A stretch of 64,000 nucleotides of DNA from an uncultured Pelagibacteraceae bacterium (lineage in GTDB: Bacteria; Pseudomonadota; Alphaproteobacteria; Pelagibacterales; Pelagibacteraceae). The stretch lies in contig CACGAM010000004.1 of assembly GCA_902571055.1 (NCBI GenBank), positions 1-64,000 of the forward strand, in the 5' to 3' direction. Both the position numbers and the translations under genes were made by a program. The notes under the pieces were generated by a model. The model was not told where the DNA came from, made no database searches, and saw only the letters and a list, made by a program, of their open reading frames with translations. Of this stretch, positions 9,296 through 16,971 are shown piece after piece. How positions within the stretch are numbered: position 1 is the stretch's first letter; each line of letters opens with the position of its first letter.

Positions 9296-9985
9296 TCAAG
9301 CTGAATTCTTAAGCTCATAAAACATTTTTAATCTGCCTAGAAATAAATTTTGATACATTTGCAATTCAGGTCCTTCAATTACGAAATCTTGAAATAAGTT
9401 ATCCACAGTGCATAATAGAATAACTCCTGATGTAATATTTGTTTTATAAACAACATTATGGGCTAATGTATAAGCTCCAAGTTGTAAAAAATAATCTTGA
9501 ATATAATCAGCTTTTTTAGGTCGGTTTGCCTGTTTGAAATCAATAATGGTTTCGTTTCCTTCATAAATTCCAATAAGGTCTGCAGTACCAGCATATCTAT
9601 CATTAGGATTAATTAGGGTGGCCTCCATCCCAAAAATCTCATCTAGCTTGCCTTTTATCCCTTTTTCAATGATGACCTTGGCCATATTTTTATGCTGCTC
9701 ATTACTTTCGAAAAAGCTATCGTTAACTCTTCCTCTCAAATAATCCTCAATATAAGCATGAAGAGATGTTCCCCTTCTAGATGCATCAGTTTTAATTCTA
9801 TTAGCCTCTTTATACCCAACTCTTTGTCTCCATAATTCCAAAGATGCTTTGTCCTCTTCTGATTTGGTTAAACTTAATATACTTGTTACACTTGGATATT
9901 TTTTATCACCTGATAAATACTTTCTCATCCCGTCTTCATTAGATCTTGAGGATTTAGGGTAATTAAACTTTGTATTCCACTTCAT
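9296..9985 (-). CDS. PD-(D/E)XK (RecB/MGME1/phage-exonuclease-like) nuclease
   Basis: YPSVTSILS N-terminus, GTSLHAYIEDYL, YAGTADLIG...TIIDFKQANRPKK (D...DxK), QLGAYTLA. Confidence 0.8.
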   Translation of the reverse strand: MKWNTKFNYPKSSRSNEDGMRKYLSGDKKYPSVTSILSLTKSEEDKASLELWRQRVGYKEANRIKTDASRRGTSLHAYIEDYLRGRVNDSFFESNEQHKNMAKVIIEKGIKGKLDEIFGMEATLINPNDRYAGTADLIGIYEGNETIIDFKQANRPKKADYIQDYFLQLGAYTLAHNVVYKTNITSGVILLCTVDNLFQDFVIEGPELQMYQNLFLGRLKMFYELKNSA

Positions 9986-10022
9986 TCTGACTTTTATATT
10001 GTGATTTGTGTTTAAAATGAAA

Positions 10023-11120
10023 CTAATTTTTGACTTGTTTTACAGATTCGATAAACTTTTCTACATTCTCATTTTTAACAGCATTTTCTATTTGTTCAGG
10101 ATCTTTAATATTCTCAAGAGTTCTGGTTATTGATCTAGCATCTTTTCCAAAACTATCTACAACTGACATCGCTTCCTCTAATTTTTTTCTTAATTTATAT
10201 ATATTTTCGAAATGGCTAGAAAATCTAGTGCTGATTGTTTTTAAGTGATCATAAATTTCTGTAGCATGCTTTTGTACTTTTAGAGTTTGAAAACCCATAT
10301 GTAAAGACTGTAGATACGCAGACAATGTGTTAGGTCCTAAAATAACCACTTTATACTTTTTCATCAATTCTTGTGTCAATAACTCTTTTGTTGTTGGATC
10401 TTGATATGAACTTAATTCTGAAAATAAACTTTCTGTTGGAGCATACACAATTGCAAAATCTGTTGTTTTTGGTGGATTGATATATTTGTCATTTATTGAT
10501 TTAGCTTTATCTCTAAAGGCTCTTGCTAAATTTTTTCTTGCTTCTGCTGCAGCCTTTTTATCCTCATTTTTAAAAGCGTCTTGTATTGCATTAAATTTTT
10601 CGACTGGAAAATGACTGTCAACTGGAACCATAACGCCACCTTGAAGTTTAATAGCAAACTCAACATTTTCTCCACTATCATCCTTCGTTTTTACATTCGA
10701 GTTATATTGAGATGCTGGAAGAAGATCTTGTAATAAAGATCCTAAGCTAAATTCAGCCAAAGTTCCAAACTTTTTAACGCCTGCTAGTATCTTATTAATA
10801 CCCATTTGACTTTTATTTAAATCCTCAACTTGAATATTAAAAGCTGCAACTTTTTCATTAACTGATGTAAGTGCTTGTGTCATATCTTTTGTAACATCTT
10901 TTGATAAATTATTAAAAGATGAGGACATACTTGCCATTTGGGTATTGAGTGAAGAAGAAACACTATTGATCTGTGTATTTATCGACTCTTTTAGTAAATT
11001 AATATCATCACTATTATTCTCATTTTTAATATTTTTTTGGATATTATTAATTTTAAAAATTAAATATGAACCAATTAAAATTGTTATAAATAAAATAATA
11101 TATAAAATTAATGATTCCAT
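10023..11120 (-). CDS. rmuC: DNA recombination protein RmuC
   Basis: N-terminal TM, coiled coil, C-terminal RmuC domain (VDSHFPVEKF, DFAIVYAPTESLFSEL, VVILGPNTLSAYLQSLHMGFQTL). Confidence 0.92.
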   Translation of the reverse strand: MESLILYIILFITILIGSYLIFKINNIQKNIKNENNSDDINLLKESINTQINSVSSSLNTQMASMSSSFNNLSKDVTKDMTQALTSVNEKVAAFNIQVEDLNKSQMGINKILAGVKKFGTLAEFSLGSLLQDLLPASQYNSNVKTKDDSGENVEFAIKLQGGVMVPVDSHFPVEKFNAIQDAFKNEDKKAAAEARKNLARAFRDKAKSINDKYINPPKTTDFAIVYAPTESLFSELSSYQDPTTKELLTQELMKKYKVVILGPNTLSAYLQSLHMGFQTLKVQKHATEIYDHLKTISTRFSSHFENIYKLRKKLEEAMSVVDSFGKDARSITRTLENIKDPEQIENAVKNENVEKFIESVKQVKN

Positions 11121-11155
11121 TAATCCATAGTATATACTAAATAACTTTTAGTAGT

Positions 11156-11287
11156 ATGGATATATTCTTATTAATTAATTTTTTAATAGTAGTTGGGTTA
11201 ATTATTTCAATATATGTATTATACAAAAATATCGATGTAATCAAAATTATACTAAACTATTGGAAAGATAAATTATTTGGAAAGTAA
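11156..11287 (+). CDS. candidate 43-aa single-pass membrane protein (not in supplied track)
   Basis: Read by hand: MDIFLLINFLIVVGLIISIYVLYKNIDVIKIILNYWKDKLFGK*; one hydrophobic helix plus basic tail; fills the gap between rmuC and hisG. Confidence 0.45.
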   Translation: MDIFLLINFLIVVGLIISIYVLYKNIDVIKIILNYWKDKLFGK

Positions 11288-11962
11288 TTTAATAAGATTT
11301 TTTAATCCCTTTTTTTTCTGACTTATTTTTGAGGTAAAAATACAGGCTTGTGACTTCAATATTTCTCCATCATTTAATACTCTTAATTTGTTAGCTTTTA
11401 AAGTTTGCCCTGAAGAAGTTATGTCACTTATGAATTCTGCAGTTCCTATGACAGGCATAAGTTCTGTGGCCCCTAAAGACTTAACAATTTGAAAGTTTGT
11501 TACACCTCTCTCATACAGAAATGATCTCGTTAGATTCGGATATTTAGTGCCAATCCTTACTAGAGTTTTATATTTCTTTCTAAACTCATCCGCCACCTCA
11601 TCCAAATCTAGTGTTGTAAAAAGATCAATATTTTCCTCTCTGACAGCAAGCACTAAATTAGCGTAACCGAATGATAGTCTTTTAACTAAATTAATTTTTT
11701 TTTGAACATTAATCTCTGATTCTTTTAAAAGATCGTACCCACTAATTCCTATATCTAAATTTCCAATTGACAATTGTTCAATTATTTCACGAGCGTGTAA
11801 AAATAAAACTCTTATATTTGACTTACCTTTTATTTTTCCAAATAAATCTCTTTCTCCTCTTTCAGAAAATATTTTTAATTTTCTTTTTCTTAATAGATTT
11901 TCTGTGAAGTTTTTCAATCTTCCTTTTGAGACAATTCCAATGTTTATGTTATCTTTATTCAT
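11273..11962 (-). CDS. hisG: ATP phosphoribosyltransferase catalytic subunit (short form)
   Basis: IGIVSKGRLKNFTENLL, GNLDIGISGYDLL, RIGTKYPNLTRSF; start taken at MNKDN. ORF track begins at 11989. Confidence 0.9.
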   Translation of the reverse strand: MNKDNINIGIVSKGRLKNFTENLLRKRKLKIFSERGERDLFGKIKGKSNIRVLFLHAREIIEQLSIGNLDIGISGYDLLKESEINVQKKINLVKRLSFGYANLVLAVREENIDLFTTLDLDEVADEFRKKYKTLVRIGTKYPNLTRSFLYERGVTNFQIVKSLGATELMPVIGTAEFISDITSSGQTLKANKLRVLNDGEILKSQACIFTSKISQKKKGLKNLIKLLSK

Positions 11963-13013
11963 AATTAGATAAATTGACCGCAGCACCAACTGCAGGTACC
12001 TTCTTTAAACCCAAATACTTGGATGTTAATTCATCAAACCTGCCGCCAGATATTAGATTAACAAATTTATTTTTCTTTTTAACGTCCAATGAAAATATGA
12101 GGGAATTGTAAAACTCAACTTCTCTACCTCTTCCAATCCTTGTTGAAAACTCAAATTTTGTGTTTTTTATTTTTAAATTTTTAATTGGAAAAAAATCTTT
12201 GTTTATGAAAATATTTAAATTATGCTTCTTAAAAAATTTATTTAATACATTTGGAGCATTATTTAATGAGCACTTTATTTTAAGAAATTCTTTAATTATT
12301 TTTGCACTTTTTTTTCCACTTTCTGACTGCCTAGGATCATTTATTTTACTTTCAAATCTTCTTATTATCTCTTTATAAGATCTACCATTAATTATTTTTT
12401 TTTGATTTAATTTTATCATTTTTGAATACATTTTTTTGTCGCCTGCTACTGTTACAGGATCTATATCCAAATTGCTTTCTAATCTTTTTAAAAGTTCAGA
12501 AAAGTATTTTTCATTCCAAAAGAATTTAATAAGCCTTTGCTTCCATCTTTGTGGAATTTGTAATTTATTAATAAGTAGTTCAAATAGTTTAAAATTACCA
12601 ATATTCAATTTAGAATTTCTATACTTAGATGACTTTAAAATTTTTAAAGATATGTCAATAATTTCTTTATCATCAATACTTTCATTCTTAGATGAAAATA
12701 TTTCCATTCCAATTTGCTTCACAACTACGTTTTTTTTATTATAAGATTTTCTAAATGCACTACCTGTATAAAAAACTTTTTCTTTTTTATTCGATTTACT
12801 TTGTGCATGTCTGATAACAGACGAAATAGTAAGGTCAGGTCTTAGTGAAAGCTCCTGTCCATCTGAATTATAAAAGGAGAATAGATATTTTTTGAAATTT
12901 TCTCCTGAACGTTGAAGTATAAACTTTGATTCAATAACTGGGTCCAGTTCTATGTGCTTAAAATATTTACCTTTAAGTATATTAAAAACTTTATTGTAAT
13001 TTTTTGATTTCAT
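11955..13013 (-). CDS. hisZ: ATP phosphoribosyltransferase regulatory subunit (HisRS paralogue)
   Basis: Class II aaRS-like fold (LRPDLTISSVIRHA; VNLISGGRFDELTSKYL); lies between hisS and a short-form hisG. Confidence 0.88.
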   Translation of the reverse strand: MKSKNYNKVFNILKGKYFKHIELDPVIESKFILQRSGENFKKYLFSFYNSDGQELSLRPDLTISSVIRHAQSKSNKKEKVFYTGSAFRKSYNKKNVVVKQIGMEIFSSKNESIDDKEIIDISLKILKSSKYRNSKLNIGNFKLFELLINKLQIPQRWKQRLIKFFWNEKYFSELLKRLESNLDIDPVTVAGDKKMYSKMIKLNQKKIINGRSYKEIIRRFESKINDPRQSESGKKSAKIIKEFLKIKCSLNNAPNVLNKFFKKHNLNIFINKDFFPIKNLKIKNTKFEFSTRIGRGREVEFYNSLIFSLDVKKKNKFVNLISGGRFDELTSKYLGLKKVPAVGAAVNLSNYE

Positions 13014-14376
13014 TAATTAAATTTTCTTTAGATACGGTAAATTGATTATTTTCAACTTCTGACTTAAGTTTTTTTATAGTTGCTTTATTTTTATCTATTT
13101 CATCTTGTCCACAAATTATTGCTAATGAAAAACCCTTCTTATCTGCATAAGCAAGTTGTTTCTTCATATTTTTGTTTGGATCAAGATATATCTCAGAATT
13201 AATATTGTTATCTCTTAATAAATTAACTATCGAATAGTACTCATCTAAATATTTTTCATCTAGGACAAGTACAAGAACACCATTTGAATTTAGATCTGAT
13301 TTATTTATTTGATTAAGTGCAAATACAAGCCTATCTACTCCGATAGACATTCCTGTTCCTTTAAAGTCCACACCTTTAAATCTTTTAATTAGGGAATTAT
13401 ATCTTCCACCGCTAGCACAAGAACCTATATCAATATCTTTGCCCTTGGCATTTTTTGTTTTGAAATTAAGGTTAGTCTCCCAACAGTTACCAGAATAATA
13501 TGCTAATCCCCTGACAATATTTAAATTTAATTTAATAAAATCAAGAAATTTACCTTTTGCCAAAATTTCAAATAATTTTTCAAGTTCTTCTATACCCTCT
13601 AAAGATAATTTATTTTTAATAGATTTTTTTAAATCGCTGATATCTTTGATCTGTATTAAGTCTAAGACCGCCTCTGTTTGCAGATTTGTTAAGTTTGCAC
13701 CTTTTGTTATTGCGCCACTTTCATCCTTTCTGCCTTCCTGAAGAAGATCTTTTACTCCTTGTAAACCTAGACGATCCAATTTATCAATCGCTCTTATAAC
13801 TTTTTTCTTTTGATAATCATTTATTTTAATATCAGAAAGTAAACCTTCTACAATTTTTCTGTTAGATACATTTATTTTAAATTGGCCTTTTGTTAATCCA
13901 CAACTTTTGAATGTATCAGCAATTATATTGCAAATCTCTCCATCTGCCTGTGCTTCATTGACGTTTCCTATTATATCAGCATCAAATTGCATAAATGATC
14001 TATATCTAGCATTGTCTGGTTTCTCTCTTCTAAATACATCTCCATATGCGTAACGCTTAAATGGAAAAACTAAATCTCTGTAGTTCTGAGCAACAAATCT
14101 TGCTAAAGGCGCACTCATATCGTACCTTAAAGTTAAAGATTCTTTCTCGTCTTTAAACGAGAAGACATCTGACATTTGGTTTTCTTCATCATTGGCTAGA
14201 AAAGATCCAATATTCGAACTTATTTCCATTGGTGGCGTTTCTAACGGCACAAATCCGTATTTAATAAAAGTGTCCTCTACCGTATTTAATATTTTTTTTT
14301 TGAGAGCTAACTCTACGCCCCATCTATCCCTAAAGCCTTTTGGCAAACTAGGTATTAAATTTTTATCTTTTTCCAT
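12991..14376 (-). CDS. hisS: histidyl-tRNA synthetase
   Basis: SLTLRYDMSAPLARFVA, YGDVFRREKPDNARYRSFMQFDADIIG, GGRYNSLI, GTGMSIGVDRLVFAL. Confidence 0.95.
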   Translation of the reverse strand: MEKDKNLIPSLPKGFRDRWGVELALKKKILNTVEDTFIKYGFVPLETPPMEISSNIGSFLANDEENQMSDVFSFKDEKESLTLRYDMSAPLARFVAQNYRDLVFPFKRYAYGDVFRREKPDNARYRSFMQFDADIIGNVNEAQADGEICNIIADTFKSCGLTKGQFKINVSNRKIVEGLLSDIKINDYQKKKVIRAIDKLDRLGLQGVKDLLQEGRKDESGAITKGANLTNLQTEAVLDLIQIKDISDLKKSIKNKLSLEGIEELEKLFEILAKGKFLDFIKLNLNIVRGLAYYSGNCWETNLNFKTKNAKGKDIDIGSCASGGRYNSLIKRFKGVDFKGTGMSIGVDRLVFALNQINKSDLNSNGVLVLVLDEKYLDEYYSIVNLLRDNNINSEIYLDPNKNMKKQLAYADKKGFSLAIICGQDEIDKNKATIKKLKSEVENNQFTVSKENLINEIKKLQ

Positions 14377-14380
14377 TTTT

Positions 14381-14455
14381 TGGTACTGCCGCTTGGAATT
14401 GCACCAAGATAGCCCGCTCCACAGGCGGGAGTAATAACTATTATACGACGGCAGC
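14381..14455 (-). tRNA. tRNA-His (GTG), CCA encoded
   Basis: Hand fold of the minus strand: acceptor GCTGCCG/CGGCAGT + A73 + CCA; anticodon arm CCCGC-CTGTGGA-GCGGG (GTG); T arm CTTGG-TGCAATT-CCAAG; D arm GTAT..TTAC. Adjacent to hisS. Confidence 0.85.
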
Positions 14456-14468
14456 GTCCTTTCTATAT

Positions 14469-14474
14469 TTTATA
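14469..14474 (-). promoter_or_regulatory. possible -10 element for tRNA-His/hisS unit
   Basis: Minus strand TATAAA about 13 nt upstream of tRNA position 1. AT-rich context weakens the call. Confidence 0.35.
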
Positions 14475-14625
14475 CTAATTATTATTAATTTTAAATTTAT
14501 AAAATGATTAAATTGCTAGCGTGCAGCCAGCATGAAAATGATGTCTGTGAAAATTACAAGTTTTTTGAACTTTTTTAATCATAAAGATTTCATAACATTT
14601 TTTTTTATAAATGCAACATCTTAAG

Positions 14626-14666
14626 TACAGGAATAGTACAGCTATGTTAACTGTAATACTCCTATA
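14626..14666 (-). other. imperfect 16-bp hairpin downstream of cspA
   Basis: TACAGGAATAGTACAG / CTGTAATACTCCTATA pair at 13 of 16 positions around a 9-nt loop; no strong U-tract follows on the cspA strand. Confidence 0.5.
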
Positions 14667-14685
14667 CAAAATACTTGAATTAGAA

Positions 14686-14895
14686 TTAAGAGGTTTTTTG
14701 CAGTTTTACTGCGGCAGGACCTTTTTCTCCATCTTCAACTTCAAATGTTATTTCGTCTCCTTCGTTTAAAAACTTTAAACCCGCTTCTCTTACTGCTGAA
14801 GCATGTACGAAAACATCCTTTTCTTTGTCTTCACGTTCAATGAAACCATAACCTTTTTTTCCATTAAACCACTTTACTTTACCTTTTAGACTCAT
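14686..14895 (-). CDS. cspA: cold-shock protein
   Basis: [31 protein letters not shown]. Confidence 0.95.
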   Translation of the reverse strand: MSLKGKVKWFNGKKGYGFIEREDKEKDVFVHASAVREAGLKFLNEGDEITFEVEDGEKGPAAVKLQKTS

Positions 14896-14995
14896 TTTTA
14901 CTCTCTTTACGTTATTTATCTTAAGCTAATAAATAGCTTAGCTTTGTTATTAGATTTCTAAAATTATTGCAAGCTTTAAGATTACTATAAATTAG

Positions 14996-15070
14996 TGGTG
15001 CCTCGGGAAGGATTCGCACCTCCGACACAAGCCTTTTCAGGGCTCTGCTCTACTCCTGAGCTACCGAGGC
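14996..15070 (-). tRNA. tRNA-Phe (GAA), CCA encoded
   Basis: Minus strand GCCTCGGTAGCTCAGGAGTAGAGCAGAGCCCTGAAAAGGCTTGTGTCGGAGGTGCGAATCCTTCCCGAGGCACCA; loop CTGAAAA. Confidence 0.95.
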
Positions 15071-15089
15071 TTTTTTTTGAGGATTAAAC

Positions 15090-15308
15090 CTATTGTCCTC
15101 TAAAAACAATTATGCCACGCGACAAATCATAGGGACTGACGCTAACTTTTACAGTATCGCCTTGAAGAATTCTTATCCTATTTTTTCTTATCTTCCCTGC
15201 GCTATGGCAAATAATTGTATGACCATTCGTTAGCTTCACTCTAAACATCGCATTTTTTAAAAGCTCAACCACCTCTCCGGAAAATTCTAATGTATTTTCT
15301 TTTGCCAT
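15090..15308 (-). CDS. infA: translation initiation factor IF-1
   Basis: [59 protein letters not shown]. Confidence 0.96.
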   Translation of the reverse strand: MAKENTLEFSGEVVELLKNAMFRVKLTNGHTIICHSAGKIRKNRIRILQGDTVKVSVSPYDLSRGIIVFRGQ

Positions 15309-15323
15309 TAAAATATTTTAGAT

Positions 15324-16580
15324 TTAAAGTCTAGACTTAATACTAAGCGCATGGGCATATAAGTTCTCATATTCGGCAAGAGTTATAGCTTGCTTACCAA
15401 TAACTTCAATACCTTTTTTACTAAGTGTAAATCTGCTAATTTTTTTATAAAAATCGTTTAAATTTAAACCAGACGCAAATCTAGCTGATCCAAGTGTTCC
15501 TAGAGTATGATTGGTTCCAACATTGTAATCACTAGCGGCAACAGGACTATAAATGCCTAAACCAATACTTCCTACATTATAAATGTTGCTTAATAATTTT
15601 TTGTAATCTTTAGATAATAGTTCTAAATGTTCAGGACTTATCATATTAATTAGATTAATAATTTGTTGATTATTTTTTGCTAAAATTAATAATCCATTTT
15701 TTTTTAATGAATGTGTAATTATAGTTTTTCTTGGAATTTTCTTTAAATATATATTAATTTTTTTATTTATATTTTTAATTAGTTTTTCATTCTTAGTTAT
15801 TAATATGCTTTGTGAATTGATGCCGTGCTCCGATTGAGCAATCATAGATGTAATAACTTTAGACATGTCAAATAGTTTATCAGCCACAACAGTTATCTCT
15901 GATGGTCCTGCTATCATTCCCTCTATACCCACGTCACCAAATACTTCACGCTTTGCTCTCGCGACAAAGTCATTTCCTGGGCCAAATATTTTATCAACTT
16001 TTTGTATGTATGCTAAGCTTCCAATAGCTTGTGCACCACCTATACTTATTATTTTTGTGATTTTACATTTTTTTGCAACATACATAACTGCAGGGTTAAG
16101 CTTTCCACTTAATCTCGGGTTAGCTAACACGATATTTTTAACACCCGCAATCATAGCTGGGATCGCATTCATCATTAGGGTTGATGGTAAATTAGCGGGC
16201 ACATAAATACCTATAGAATTTAAAGGAACATAAATATGCTCAATCTGATTTTTATATTTATCGATATATTTAATATTTTTATTTTTTTGTAGCTTGTGAA
16301 ATCTTAAAATTCTATCAAATGCAACATCTATTGCCTTTTTTAAATTATTATCTAAAGATTTAATTGATTTTCTAATTTCTATTTTTGATGGGTAAATTTT
16401 ATTATTATTACTTAATTTTTTTTCATATTTTAAAACGGCAATTTGTTTATCTTTTCTAACATCAGCTAATATTTTTTTGACTATTGAGGTATTGACGTTT
16501 TTTCCCGATCTTCTTTTATCAAGAAATCCCTCAAGCTTTCTTAGATTGTTGGTATTTTTAAAATTAAAAATTTTGATCAT
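15324..16580 (-). CDS. hisD: histidinol dehydrogenase
   Basis: IGGAQAIGSLAY, FGPGNDFVARAKREVFG, IAGPSEI, AQSEHG, SPEHLEL, SARFASGL. Confidence 0.93.
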   Translation of the reverse strand: MIKIFNFKNTNNLRKLEGFLDKRRSGKNVNTSIVKKILADVRKDKQIAVLKYEKKLSNNNKIYPSKIEIRKSIKSLDNNLKKAIDVAFDRILRFHKLQKNKNIKYIDKYKNQIEHIYVPLNSIGIYVPANLPSTLMMNAIPAMIAGVKNIVLANPRLSGKLNPAVMYVAKKCKITKIISIGGAQAIGSLAYIQKVDKIFGPGNDFVARAKREVFGDVGIEGMIAGPSEITVVADKLFDMSKVITSMIAQSEHGINSQSILITKNEKLIKNINKKINIYLKKIPRKTIITHSLKKNGLLILAKNNQQIINLINMISPEHLELLSKDYKKLLSNIYNVGSIGLGIYSPVAASDYNVGTNHTLGTLGSARFASGLNLNDFYKKISRFTLSKKGIEVIGKQAITLAEYENLYAHALSIKSRL

Positions 16581-16971
16581 CTATTTTTTTTATGTCTTCC
16601 ATTGTAACCTCTACTACTTCTGTTGACAAAGTTATAACTCCGTTATTTAAAAATAATAGTAGAATTTCGAAGTTATCATTTTTCTTAAAAATATTTATTG
16701 AAAATAGCTCTAAAATATTTTCAAGATCACTTTGATTGATATTTTTAGATTTGCAATTGTCAATAAAATCAAACTTGATCACACTGCCTATTTTTTCCTT
16801 TGTGACATTATTTTCTTTATTTGTTCTTTCTATAGTTAATATGAATACTTTGTTATTTTTTAAATACTTTATATCTGATTGTTTTACTTTGGCCTGAGAA
16901 CATAGTGCCGAGATGATGCTTAAATCTTCTGGTCTTTGAGCAATGACTTTTTTATAAAACTTTTTAATCAT
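16564..16971 (-). CDS. DUF2948-like hypothetical protein
   Basis: AQRPEDLSIISALCSQAKVKQSDIKYL; position between murA and hisD as in other alphaproteobacteria. Confidence 0.65.
   Translation of the reverse strand: MIKKFYKKVIAQRPEDLSIISALCSQAKVKQSDIKYLKNNKVFILTIERTNKENNVTKEKIGSVIKFDFIDNCKSKNINQSDLENILELFSINIFKKNDNFEILLLFLNNGVITLSTEVVEVTMEDIKKIDDQNF

Noticed and set aside
14192-14434. 80-aa plus-strand ORF
   Set aside because: Antisense to hisS and reading through tRNA-His; no protein-like features.
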